Source: Paracoccus rhizosphaerae
GTDB taxonomy: Bacteria > Pseudomonadota > Alphaproteobacteria > Rhodobacterales > Rhodobacteraceae
Assembly (NCBI RefSeq): GCF_026162645.1
Contig: NZ_JAOTBE010000037.1
Coordinates: 1 to 35,388, forward strand
DNA length: 35,388 bases
Direction of reading: 5' to 3'
Shown: positions 8,514-18,054 of the stretch, piece by piece
Position numbering within the stretch: the stretch's first letter is position 1
Layout of the letters: each line of letters begins with the position of its first letter
Made by a program: the position numbers and the translations under genes
The notes under the pieces: model-generated
What the model was told of the DNA's origin: nothing
The model's input: only the letters and a program-made list of their open reading frames with translations
Databases searched by the model: none

Positions 8514-9356
8514 ATGGAGTTTTCCGGCACCGACCGCTATGTCGCGCCACCGGACCTGGCCATGGCCGTCAACGCGGCCGTGACCCTGGAACGCCCGCTT
8601 CTGGTCAAGGGAGAGCCGGGGACCGGCAAGACCGAACTGGCCCGGCAGGTGGCCGCCAGCCTGGGAATGCCCATCATCGAATGGCACGTGAAATCCACGA
8701 CGAAGGCGCAGCAGGGGCTTTATGAATACGACGCCGTCAGCCGCCTGCGCGACAGCCAGCTGGGCGACGAACGCGTCCACGACGTCGCCAACTACATCCG
8801 CAAGGGCAAGCTGTGGCAGGCGTTCGAGGCGCCGTCCCGCACGGTCTTGCTGATCGACGAGGTCGACAAGGCCGATATCGAGTTTCCGAACGACCTGCTG
8901 CAGGAACTCGACCGGATGGAGTTCCACGTCTACGAGACCGGCCAGACCGTCAGCGCCACACACCGTCCCGTGGTCATCATCACCTCCAACAACGAGAAAG
9001 AGCTGCCCGACGCCTTCCTGCGCCGCTGCTTCTTCCACTATATCCGTTTCCCGGACGCCGAGACGCTGAAGGCCATCGTCGAGGTGCATTATCCCGGCCT
9101 GAAGCCCGCCCTGCTGGATGCCGCCCTGTCGCAGTTCGTGGACCTTCGCGAGGTGCCGGGGCTGAAGAAGAAGCCGTCGACAAGCGAGTTCCTCGACTGG
9201 CTCAAGCTGATCCTGGCCGAGGATCTGGCCCCCGAGGATCTGAAGCGCGATCCCGCCACGATGCTGCCGCGCCTGCACGGCGCGCTGCTGAAGAACGAAC
9301 AGGACGTGGCGCTGTTCGAAAAACTGGCCTTCATGGCGCGGCGGCAGGCACGCTGA
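8514..9356 (+). CDS. MoxR-family AAA+ ATPase
   Basis: This 280-residue protein is a MoxR-type AAA+ ATPase. Walker A is GEPGTGKT (33-40) and Walker B is VLLIDEVDKAD (111-121). The sensor 1 region is IITSNNEKELPDAFLRRC, which also carries the arginine-finger-like RR, followed by a lid domain. MoxR proteins act as chaperones that insert cofactors or activate partners, usually with a VWA-domain protein encoded next door. Here the next gene is a sulfhydrylase, so the usual partner is not in this place. AAAGGAGAG lies at good spacing before ATG 8514. The client cannot be inferred from the neighbourhood. Confidence 0.9.
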   Translation: MEFSGTDRYVAPPDLAMAVNAAVTLERPLLVKGEPGTGKTELARQVAASLGMPIIEWHVKSTTKAQQGLYEYDAVSRLRDSQLGDERVHDVANYIRKGKLWQAFEAPSRTVLLIDEVDKADIEFPNDLLQELDRMEFHVYETGQTVSATHRPVVIITSNNEKELPDAFLRRCFFHYIRFPDAETLKAIVEVHYPGLKPALLDAALSQFVDLREVPGLKKKPSTSEFLDWLKLILAEDLAPEDLKRDPATMLPRLHGALLKNEQDVALFEKLAFMARRQAR

Positions 9357-9372
9357 CGTTGGACGGCCGGCG

Positions 9373-9391
9373 GGCCACAGCTAAGGTGGCC
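9373..9391 (+). repeat. Hairpin in leader of sulfhydrylase gene
   Basis: GGCCAC and GTGGCC pair across a 7-base loop (AGCTAAG), 21 bases before the ATG at 9413 and just upstream of a strong GGGGAGGA ribosome site. It could affect translation or end the moxR message. It does not fit the SAM riboswitch consensus sequences I know. Confidence 0.35.
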
Positions 9392-9412
9392 GTGACATCA
9401 GGGGAGGATGAC

Positions 9413-10699
9413 ATGACCCAGGACCACGGCTTCGACACGCTGGCGATCCATGCCGGCGCCGCGGCCGATCCCGCCACCGGCGCGCGGCAGGTGCCGATCT
9501 ATCAGACGACGGCATATGCCTTTCGCGACGCCGAACACGCCGCGCGGCTTTTCAACCTGCAAGAGGTCGGCTTCATTTATTCGCGGCTGACGAACCCGAC
9601 GGTTGCGGCGCTGCAGTCCCGCATCGCCGCGCTGGAAGGTGGCGCCGGGGCGGTCTGCTGTTCGTCCGGGCATGCCGCGCAGATCATGGCGCTGTTTTCG
9701 CTGATGGAACCGGGGCGCAACATCGTGGCCTCGACCCGGCTCTATGGCGGGACCATCACGCAGTTCAGCCACACGATCCGCCGCTTTGGGTGGAGCGCGC
9801 GGTTCGTCGATATCGACGACGCTGATGCGCTGCGGGCAGCCATCGACGGCGACACGCGCGCGATCTTCTGCGAATCGATTGGCAACCCGGGCGGCCATGT
9901 GACCGATATCTCTGCCGTGGCCGCCGTCGCGGACGCGGCGGGCATTCCGCTGATCGTAGATAACACGCTGGCCACCCCTTACCTCTGCCGCCCCATCGAG
10001 ATGGGGGCCACGCTGGTCGTGCACAGCCTGACAAAATACATGACGGGCAACGGGACAGTGACCGGCGGCGTGGTCGTGGACAGCGGCCGCTTCGACTGGT
10101 CGGCCAGCGACAAGTTCCCCAGCCTGTCCGCCCCAGAACCCGCCTATCACGGGCTGAAGTTCCACGAGACCTTCGGCGCCCTCGCCTTCACCTTCCACGG
10201 CATCGCCATCGGGCTGCGCGACCTGGGGATGACGATGAACCCGCAGGGGGCGCATTACACGCTGATGGGCATCGAGACCCTGGCCCTGCGGATGGAGCGT
10301 CACGTCGCCAACGCCCAGATGGTTGCGGAATGGCTGCAGGCCGATCCGCGCGTCGATGGGGTGACCTATGCCGGGCTAAAGACCTCGCCCTCGAACGCGA
10401 CGGCGCAGCGATGCTATCCCAAGGGGGCGGGGGCGCTCTTCACCTTCGCGATCAAGGGCGGTTATGCCGCGGCGGTCAAGCTGGTCGACGCGCTGCAGCT
10501 GTTCAGCCATGTTGCAAACCTGGGCGACGCGCGGTCGCTGGTGATCCATTCCGCCTCGACCACCCACCGCCAGCTGACCGAGGATCAGCAGCGCGCAGCC
10601 GGCGCCGGTCCCGAGGTCGTGCGCCTTTCAATCGGCATCGAGGATCCTGACGACCTGATCGCCGACCTCGACCAGGCATTGGCCAAGGCGACCGCCTGA
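9413..10699 (+). CDS. metY: O-acetylhomoserine sulfhydrylase
   Basis: This 428-residue PLP enzyme is of the Cys/Met metabolism (cystathionine gamma-synthase-like) family. It most resembles O-acetyl-L-homoserine aminocarboxypropyltransferases, which make homocysteine from O-acetylhomoserine and sulfide. Supporting features are FDTLAIHAG at the N-terminus, the QTTAYAFRD, YSRLTNPT and SSGHAAQ cofactor-binding segments, VDNTLATPYLCRP, and the PLP lysine Lys208 in HSLTKYMTGNGT. The NLGDARSLVIHSASTTHRQL block near the C-terminus is typical of MetY, as is the length. GGGGAGGA precedes ATG 9413. The other frame that runs in from moxR is a shadow. It converges on the SIMPL gene. Confidence 0.92.
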   Translation: MTQDHGFDTLAIHAGAAADPATGARQVPIYQTTAYAFRDAEHAARLFNLQEVGFIYSRLTNPTVAALQSRIAALEGGAGAVCCSSGHAAQIMALFSLMEPGRNIVASTRLYGGTITQFSHTIRRFGWSARFVDIDDADALRAAIDGDTRAIFCESIGNPGGHVTDISAVAAVADAAGIPLIVDNTLATPYLCRPIEMGATLVVHSLTKYMTGNGTVTGGVVVDSGRFDWSASDKFPSLSAPEPAYHGLKFHETFGALAFTFHGIAIGLRDLGMTMNPQGAHYTLMGIETLALRMERHVANAQMVAEWLQADPRVDGVTYAGLKTSPSNATAQRCYPKGAGALFTFAIKGGYAAAVKLVDALQLFSHVANLGDARSLVIHSASTTHRQLTEDQQRAAGAGPEVVRLSIGIEDPDDLIADLDQALAKATA

Positions 10700-10709
10700 G
10701 GCGTGCTGA

Positions 10710-10725
10710 CCGGGGAAGCCCCCGG
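10710..10725. terminator. Possible bidirectional terminator hairpin
   Basis: CCGGGG and CCCCGG pair across AAGC in the 35-base gap between the convergent metY and SIMPL genes. There is no T-run on either side, so any terminator function is weakly supported. Confidence 0.35.
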
Positions 10726-10734
10726 CCAGGCCGA

Positions 10735-11709
10735 TCAGTTCGCTGGCGCGTCCGGCAGCGGCTTTTCGATGCCGGGAACAATCGGCTCGTCAGGGGCCGG
10801 GGCACCGTCGCCCGGCATCGGCGGGACCACCTCGGCGGCGTCATCGTCCCGAGCAGGACGATCCCCATCGCGGCCCGGCCCGTGATGATCATCAGCGGGA
10901 CCGTGCCCTGCCTTGCCGCGCCCGCCCTTGCCGTGGCCGTGCGGCTTGCCGCCGTGCATCGGTGCGCAGGCGGCATCGCCGGTCAGGCCGTATTCGATCT
11001 CGACCTGTGACGACATCTCGACCTGGCCGGGCTGCACGGGCACCGATTCCGCCATCGTGGCGTCCATGCGCATCATCGGGCGCGGGCCGCCGCCGACCGT
11101 CGGGAGGTCGCGCAACGCAATGATCGGGCCCAGGGTCACGCCGGCCGCCTCGGCCAACACCTCGGCCTTGCGCCGCGCATCCGCGACCGCGTCCTGCCGC
11201 GCCTGGTCCAGCGCCTCGGCCCCCTCCTCGCGGCTGAAGGTGATGCCGTTGATCTCGTTTGCGCCGGCCGCGACAATGGCATCCAGAACCTCGCCCGTGC
11301 GCGCCAGGTCGGTCACGCGCACGCTGACAATGTTGCTGGCCTGATAGCCACTCACCTCCGGGGCCTGGTTCTCAGGGTAGTTCATCAGTGGGTTCAGGGT
11401 CAGCCCCGAGGTCTGGATCTGCGCCTCGTCGATGCCGGCGCCGCGCAACGCCTCGATCACGGCCGTCTGCTGTTCGGAATTGAGGCGCATCGCCTCGGCT
11501 GCGCTGTCGGCCTGCGTGGTGACGCCCAGCTGCACCGTCGCCATGTCGGGCGCGACGCGGGACTGGCCCTGGCCGCTGACCGTCAGTCGGGACGGTCCGG
11601 CCATTCCGCAGGATTGGGCAGCCGCCGCAACCGGCGCAGCGGCAAATGCGGCGACGGCTCCGGCAAGGGCCGCGCGGCGGACACGGGCGGTGGTGAAGAT
11701 CGGTCGCAT
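10735..11709 (-). CDS. Exported SIMPL (DUF541) protein with His-rich tail
   Basis: Residues 1-32 of this 324-residue protein form a signal peptide (RR near the start, Ala-rich core, ending AAAAQ). Residues about 40-242 are a SIMPL/DUF541 domain of the BP26/OMP28 kind. Diagnostic stretches are LTVSGQGQSRVAPDMATVQLGV, split here as LTVSGQGQSR and VAPDMATVQLGV, then IQTSGLTLNP, VSGYQASNIVSVRV, INGITFS and DARRKAEVLAEAAGV. The biochemical role is unknown; family members are periplasmic or outer-membrane linked and can form ring assemblies. Residues 243-324 are a His/Gly/Asp/Pro-rich tail (MHGGKPHGHGKGG, DDHHGPG) that may bind metal. ATG 11709 follows AAAGGA with 6-base spacing. It is divergent from the hybrid pilus-like gene. 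Confidence 0.87.
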   Translation of the reverse strand: MRPIFTTARVRRAALAGAVAAFAAAPVAAAAQSCGMAGPSRLTVSGQGQSRVAPDMATVQLGVTTQADSAAEAMRLNSEQQTAVIEALRGAGIDEAQIQTSGLTLNPLMNYPENQAPEVSGYQASNIVSVRVTDLARTGEVLDAIVAAGANEINGITFSREEGAEALDQARQDAVADARRKAEVLAEAAGVTLGPIIALRDLPTVGGGPRPMMRMDATMAESVPVQPGQVEMSSQVEIEYGLTGDAACAPMHGGKPHGHGKGGRGKAGHGPADDHHGPGRDGDRPARDDDAAEVVPPMPGDGAPAPDEPIVPGIEKPLPDAPAN

Positions 11710-11908
11710 CAAGGATCCTTTCTGATTGCGCAATCGCTGCTGGATTGATGCCCCGCCGGCCGCGGCCTGCCTAGCCCCGGCCGTGGCGATTCCGATCACA
11801 GATGTGGCAGTTCTTCTTTCAACGATCCACAATTTGAGGTAGAGAACGATTGAGGACAACGACATCGCGCGCAACGACCGCACGGTGCAGATCGAGCAAC
11901 GAAAACAT
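11710..11908. other. Divergent intergenic region
   Basis: This 199-base gap separates the SIMPL gene from the divergent bitopic protein gene. It is AT-richer in 11810-11850 than its surroundings, as promoters often are, but I cannot assign -35 and -10 boxes with confidence on either strand. Confidence 0.3.
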
Positions 11909-14848
11909 ATGAATCAGCACGCCGCGCCCCCCGAATTCGCCATGAGCTTCACGCAAGAGGCCGTGCAGCTTGAATACCGGGACGGCCCGGGTTGGCATGT
12001 GCTTGGACAGGCGCCCTTTTCCGGGCGCGACATCGCGGGGGCGCTGCATGCGCTGCGCCGCCAGTCCGGTACCGAGGTGAAAGAGCCTGACACCATCCTG
12101 GTGATTCCGGACGACCAGATCCTCTACACCGTGCTCACCGTGCCCTTCGGGTCGGACACGGCCGCGACAATCGCCAGGGCGCTCGAGTCCTCGACCCCCT
12201 ACGGGGCCGACGATCTGGCCTTCGACTGGTGTCCCGCGGCCAATGGCGACATCGAGACGCTGCGCGTCGCCGCGGTCGCGCGCCGGACGCTGGAGGAGGC
12301 CGAGGAATTCGCACGCGCACAGGGGTTTCACCCGTCTGGCTTCACGGCCCGGCCCGGTGACGACCGCTTCGACGGCCAGCCCGACTTCGGGCCGTCCCGG
12401 CTGGCGCGGGACCAGTATGGCCGCCGCCCCTTCACCACGCCCGAACTGACGCAGGCGCGCGTCACCGCACCGCAGATCGAGGTCGAGCAGGCCCCGCAAC
12501 CCGCCGCGCCGATGCCTGTCGTCGTGTCGCGGATCATCCCCCATGTCGTTGTGGAGGAACCTCGCCTGCGGACCGCGGATGAGGCGGCGGTCGGCTCGGC
12601 GGTGATCCGCCACGGCCAGCCACTTATGGCCCGGCGTCTGCCGCCGAGGGCCGAGGCGGTCCACAAGCGAGCCGCAGCTGCGCGGGCTGAGCGCGATCAG
12701 GCCGCGCCGGCCGAAGGCACGGCGCGACGCAGCCTGACAGCCCGGCTGCGCGGCCTGGATCCGGCGCGGCTGCCCGTGATGGTCGCGGCGCTGGCCCTGG
12801 TGCTGGTCGCCGCCTTGATCTTCTTCGGCCGCCCGACCCCTGAACCGGTCGCCATGTCGGAACCCAGCCCGACCAAACAGGTCGCCCCTCCCCCGGTTGC
12901 GGAACGGAAGGCCGCAACTCAAGTGCCTGCGGATGATGACGCCCTCAGCCGCGCCATGGCCGAGGCCATCAGCGCGCCCATGGAATCCGCTTCAACGCCT
13001 GCAGCGGAGCCGACAGCCGTGGACCCCGCGCCCTCTGCCCAAGCAGCCGAGGCCGTGCTGGCCGATGCCGCCCCCGCACCATTCGAAAGTGCCGCAGAGG
13101 TTACCGCATCAGCGGAAGATGCCGAGGCTTTGGAGGCATTGACCCCGCCAGAGACGGCAGTTGCCGCACGTGGCAGCGCCTCTGCCGCGCCAGCAACTGA
13201 AACGGCAGAGGCCGAGACACCTGCGGCCACGGTCGCAACGGCACCCCCTGCCGCCGCACCCGAACCTGCGGCGCCTGATACGGGAACCGAAGCGACTTCT
13301 GCCGCGTCGGCCGGGCTGGCTGCATCTGAACCGCGTTTGGCCGAAGACACGCCGGCTGCAGCAGCGACCGGCCCCTCTGCCGAAGGCGCTCAGACCTCCG
13401 CCAGTATGGTGCCAGCGTCGCGCCTTTCGACTTCTCAGCGTCCTCCGCGCACGACGCCGGCATCCGCCAGCGCCCCTGCGGCGCCCGACAGCCGGCCCCA
13501 GGTCCCTGCGAACCCGTCGCCTTACGATGCAAGTACCCCGGCGCAACCTGCGCCCCTGTCGGGTCTGCGCCCGCCGCCGCGACCGGCAGTCCCTGCCGCG
13601 CCTACCCCTGCACCGGCTGCTTCTCCGGCCGCCTCCGCTCCGGCCGCCGCTCCAGCGCAGGCGCCCTTGGCGGTACGTCCCCCCAGCCCAAGCCCGCGCT
13701 TGTCTACGCCGGCAGAAGTGCAGCCCGTGCCGCCAGCGGGCACCGATTCCGCCCGGCCGCCGTCGAAGCCCGCCGACCTCTCGCAGCTTGAGGAAGGCAG
13801 CGCGCCCGAGGAGGACGCCCCCCGCCAGCTGACCGCCTCCGAAAAGGCGCTGATCCGCCAGCAGCTGCGCGATCTTCGGACTGCGCAGGCAGGGGCCGCG
13901 CCGCTGTCACGCGAGGAGAGTGGCCTGGTCTTCCGGCTGGCGGATGCGCGGCCGACGCGCAAGCCGATCTCGCTGCGCGAGACGTCGCAGCGGGCCGTCG
14001 AAGCGGCTGTCTCTGACGCCACGTCATCGCCCCGGCCTGCGTCCCGCGCCAGCACCGCGGGCGTGGTCCCTGCCCCCCAGGCTTCGTCCGGCATCGGCAG
14101 CTCTGATCGTCCGCGCAGCAAGCCCGGAGGCGCCCGTGGCACATCCGCCGATGCGGTCGAGGCGGCGATCGCCTCGGCCATCGAACAAAGCCCGCCCTCG
14201 CCCGGCGCCGTCGCCCTGACGGCCCTGACCTCGTCGGCGCTTCCGCCGCGCCGCGCGGCGGGTGCGGCAGTCAACACCATGGTCGCAGCGGCGGCACCCG
14301 TCGCGGCCGCAGCACCGTCGTCGGCCGACCTTCGTGCCGCCGCGGAAGCCCAGGCCGCCGAGGCGGCACGTGCCGAGCAGCTGCGCCAGGATGCCGAACT
14401 CCAGGCACAGGCGGAAGCGCGCGCCCGAACACAGGCCGCCGCCGATGCCCGGGCCGAGGCCCAGGCCCGCGCCGCCGCAGAAGCCCGCGCGCGCGCCCAG
14501 GCCGAGGCCGAGGCCCGCGCCGCCGCCGCCCGCAACCAGAGCTATCGCCCCCCAGAAGTCGATAACGAACCCGATGTCGTCGCCGCCGTTCCGCAGAACG
14601 CAGTCGGAAACGCCGCCGCCAGTGCGACCGTCAAGGACGGCATCCAGCTGAAAAGCACGCAGATCATCGGCACCATCGGCGCCGGCCAAGCCAGCCGCGC
14701 GCTGGTGCGCTTGTCGAATGGCCGGGTGGTGACGCTGCGGCTTGGCGACCGCATCAACGGCGGGACAATCACCGGCATCGGCGACAGCCGCATCACCTAT
14801 CGCAAGGGAAACCAAGCCCACGCTCTGGGCGTCCTGAACGGGCAGTGA
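11909..14848 (+). CDS. Bitopic GspL/PilM-like and GspC/PilP-like hybrid protein
   Basis: This 979-residue protein has several regions. Residues 11-150 resemble the cytoplasmic actin-like end of GspL/PilM-type assembly proteins (ILVIPDDQILYTVLTVPF, IARALESSTPYGADDLAFDW, LRVAAVARRTLEEAEEFARAQGF). Residues 288-307 form one membrane helix (LPVMVAALALVLVAALIFFG). Residues 308-800 are an Ala/Pro-rich linker with recurring RPxxKP-like motifs, and about 805-875 are an Ala/Glu/Arg coiled coil resembling TolA. Residues 914-979 resemble the GspC/PilP homology region (ALVRLSNGRVVTLRLGDRINGGTITGI). This predicts an inner-membrane protein spanning the periplasm. ATG 11909 is chosen over GTG 11885 without strong evidence. 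No other pilus or secretion gene is nearby. Family assignment is by pattern only. Confidence 0.75.
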   Translation: MNQHAAPPEFAMSFTQEAVQLEYRDGPGWHVLGQAPFSGRDIAGALHALRRQSGTEVKEPDTILVIPDDQILYTVLTVPFGSDTAATIARALESSTPYGADDLAFDWCPAANGDIETLRVAAVARRTLEEAEEFARAQGFHPSGFTARPGDDRFDGQPDFGPSRLARDQYGRRPFTTPELTQARVTAPQIEVEQAPQPAAPMPVVVSRIIPHVVVEEPRLRTADEAAVGSAVIRHGQPLMARRLPPRAEAVHKRAAAARAERDQAAPAEGTARRSLTARLRGLDPARLPVMVAALALVLVAALIFFGRPTPEPVAMSEPSPTKQVAPPPVAERKAATQVPADDDALSRAMAEAISAPMESASTPAAEPTAVDPAPSAQAAEAVLADAAPAPFESAAEVTASAEDAEALEALTPPETAVAARGSASAAPATETAEAETPAATVATAPPAAAPEPAAPDTGTEATSAASAGLAASEPRLAEDTPAAAATGPSAEGAQTSASMVPASRLSTSQRPPRTTPASASAPAAPDSRPQVPANPSPYDASTPAQPAPLSGLRPPPRPAVPAAPTPAPAASPAASAPAAAPAQAPLAVRPPSPSPRLSTPAEVQPVPPAGTDSARPPSKPADLSQLEEGSAPEEDAPRQLTASEKALIRQQLRDLRTAQAGAAPLSREESGLVFRLADARPTRKPISLRETSQRAVEAAVSDATSSPRPASRASTAGVVPAPQASSGIGSSDRPRSKPGGARGTSADAVEAAIASAIEQSPPSPGAVALTALTSSALPPRRAAGAAVNTMVAAAAPVAAAAPSSADLRAAAEAQAAEAARAEQLRQDAELQAQAEARARTQAAADARAEAQARAAAEARARAQAEAEARAAAARNQSYRPPEVDNEPDVVAAVPQNAVGNAAASATVKDGIQLKSTQIIGTIGAGQASRALVRLSNGRVVTLRLGDRINGGTITGIGDSRITYRKGNQAHALGVLNGQ

Positions 14849-14852
14849 CGGC

Positions 14853-15878
14853 CTAGTCCAGGCGCGTGATGGCGAAGCCCTCCTGCTGCAGCAGAGACAG
14901 GACGCCGTTCTCGCCCGGCAGGTGAAGCGCTCCGAACGCGGCGACGATGCCGCGGTCCTCGGCGGATGCATCAACGGCGCCGTCCAGAAGCGGCGCAATC
15001 CAGGATTCGTTGCGATCGTCCATCAGCCGCGACTGCGCGAGGTTCAATTGCCGGTCCACCTCGTCCCGCGACAGGCCGGAATTGGCATAGGCGTCGAAGC
15101 GCCCGAATTCCCAGATCTTCCAGACGTCGCCCGCGAAATACGCGTCGGTCAACGTGACGGCGTAGTCGTCCGCATAGGCCGCCGCGGGCAGCGAAGCACG
15201 GATCATGTCCAGCTCCTCCTGCGGCGTCAGGTCGGCAAAGAGGCTGAAGACCGTGTCCCACGGCTCGAGCGCCCGAACCGGCACCTGCGCCTCTTGTGCG
15301 ACCTCGACCAGGCGCTGGTCCAGACCGCCTGCGTCGCCGCCCTGCTCGGCCATCGCCCGCACCATGCAAGGAGAGATGCCCAGCATCATCGCCACGTACC
15401 AGGGCCGCATCCGCGCGGTAATGACCGCCGGCGTGCCGCGATCGGCCATCGCCTCTGACAGCGCCTGCCACTCAGCGGCAGACAGACGTTCTGGCAAGGT
15501 CGCACCGGTCTGGCTGACCATCAGCGAAGGGTCCTTAGCCAGCGCCTGCGACAGGCGGGCTTCCTCCTCGGGTCCCGCCTCGACGAAAAGTGAATCCGCC
15601 TCGGCGATGATGGGGCGCAGGCGGTCGATCATCGGCCGGTGGCGCGGATCATCGAAGTGATAGGTGCCGACCAAGGTGATCAACTGGTCGTCGCGTCGCG
15701 CCTCGAACAGCAGGCCGTTGCGAAACGGCACACCAGCCAGCGCGTCCTTGATGGCCCGCAGGCGGTCGGATGGCATCTGGTCGAACAGATTTCGCCCCTC
15801 GCAAGAGGCACCCGATGCCCCCTGCCCCAAGACCAGGACGAAGGCGGCGGCGATGACGGCAAGCTGAGGTTTTGGCAA
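14853..15878 (-). CDS. Exported TraB/GumN family protein
   Basis: This 341-residue protein has a signal peptide (residues 1-24, MPKPQLAVIAAAFVLVLGQG then ASGA) and a TraB/GumN domain. The two GX2H motifs of this metalloprotease-like fold are present: GTYH (71-74) and GALH (316-319, in GALHLPGENGV). ERLSAAEW, LEPWDTVFSLF and LPGENGVLSLLQQEGF also match the family. Bacterial members are largely uncharacterised; eukaryotic TIKI relatives are metalloproteases, so proteolysis is only a guess. The start is TTG at 15878, set by AGGAGG six bases upstream; no ATG in frame fits. Its end converges on the hybrid protein gene with a 4-base gap. Confidence 0.87.
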   Translation of the reverse strand: MPKPQLAVIAAAFVLVLGQGASGASCEGRNLFDQMPSDRLRAIKDALAGVPFRNGLLFEARRDDQLITLVGTYHFDDPRHRPMIDRLRPIIAEADSLFVEAGPEEEARLSQALAKDPSLMVSQTGATLPERLSAAEWQALSEAMADRGTPAVITARMRPWYVAMMLGISPCMVRAMAEQGGDAGGLDQRLVEVAQEAQVPVRALEPWDTVFSLFADLTPQEELDMIRASLPAAAYADDYAVTLTDAYFAGDVWKIWEFGRFDAYANSGLSRDEVDRQLNLAQSRLMDDRNESWIAPLLDGAVDASAEDRGIVAAFGALHLPGENGVLSLLQQEGFAITRLD

Positions 15879-15884
15879 GGGTTT

Positions 15885-15890
15885 CCTCCT
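15885..15890 (-). promoter_or_regulatory. Strong ribosome binding site for a TTG start
   Basis: Minus-strand AGGAGG is followed by AAACCC and TTG at 15878. The perfect Shine-Dalgarno may compensate for the weak start codon. Confidence 0.75.
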
Positions 15891-15955
15891 GTCGGGTCAA
15901 GTTTCAAGCTGCCACTTTCTGCGCCTCAAGGCCACCCGTCGCACAACAAGACCCG

Positions 15956-15984
15956 TTGACAGGCCCGCGAGCTTCGCCTAGATC
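15956..15984 (+). promoter_or_regulatory. groESL sigma-70-type promoter
   Basis: TTGACA (15956-15961), a 17-base spacer and TAGATC (15979-15984) give a good housekeeping promoter. The expected transcription start falls at about 15991, at the edge of the CIRCE operator, which suits repression by HrcA. Confidence 0.75.
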
Positions 15985-15991
15985 ACCACCA

Positions 15992-16018
15992 TTGGCACTC
16001 GCAGCCGGTGAGTGCCAA
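15992..16018 (+). promoter_or_regulatory. CIRCE operator
   Basis: TTGGCACTC and GAGTGCCAA form a perfect 9-bp inverted repeat around a 9-base spacer, one symmetric change from the consensus TTAGCACTC-N9-GAGTGCTAA. It lies between the promoter and groES and should bind the HrcA heat-shock repressor. Confidence 0.95.
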
Positions 16019-16057
16019 CAGAGCAACACTGCAACCTGAAACATCGGAGTGTTCGAA

Positions 16058-16345
16058 ATGGCATTCAAACCGCTGCATGACCGCGTGCTGGTCCGCCGCG
16101 TCCAGGGCGAGGAAAAGACCAAGGGCGGTCTGATCATCCCCGACAACGCCAAGGAAAAGCCCGCCGAGGGCGAGATCATCTCGGTCGGCGATGGCGCGCG
16201 CAAGGACTCGGGCGAACTGATCGCACCGTCGGTCAAGGCTGGCGACCGCGTCCTGTTCGGCAAGTGGTCGGGCACCGAGGTCACGGTCGACGGCGAAGAG
16301 CTGCTGATCATGAAGGAAAGCGACATCCTGGGCATCATCAGCTGA
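16058..16345 (+). CDS. groES: GroES co-chaperonin
   Basis: This 95-residue protein is the Hsp10 lid of the GroEL folding chamber. [12 protein letters not shown] at the N-terminus, the mobile loop [14 protein letters not shown] (residues 18-31), [20 protein letters not shown] and the terminal ESDILGII are all normal. ATG 16058 follows GGAG at 9 bases; a GTG at 16049 is less likely. It is transcribed from the CIRCE-controlled promoter together with groEL, 44 bases downstream. Confidence 0.98.
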   Translation: MAFKPLHDRVLVRRVQGEEKTKGGLIIPDNAKEKPAEGEIISVGDGARKDSGELIAPSVKAGDRVLFGKWSGTEVTVDGEELLIMKESDILGIIS

Positions 16346-16374
16346 TCCCGGACAGACGCATCCTTCAACGATAA

Positions 16375-18030
<1,656 letters not shown>

Positions 18031-18054
18031 TCATCCCCCTGCCCCGGGCAGACG

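Noticed and set aside
8352..9278. Extension of the dksA frame to 449 residues
   Set aside because: The added part is antisense to moxR, and a strong ribosome site sits before ATG 8351.
9357..9412. SAM-II or SAM/SAH riboswitch upstream of metY
   Set aside because: The 56-base gap has one hairpin, but its loop and the following bases do not fit the consensus sequences I recall, so only an unassigned hairpin is listed.
12919..14535. Long alternative frames, including an Ala/Ser-rich 337-residue minus frame, within the hybrid protein gene
   Set aside because: They arise from the Ala/Pro-rich GC-periodic sequence of the linker, whose own frame is continuous and ends in a structured domain.
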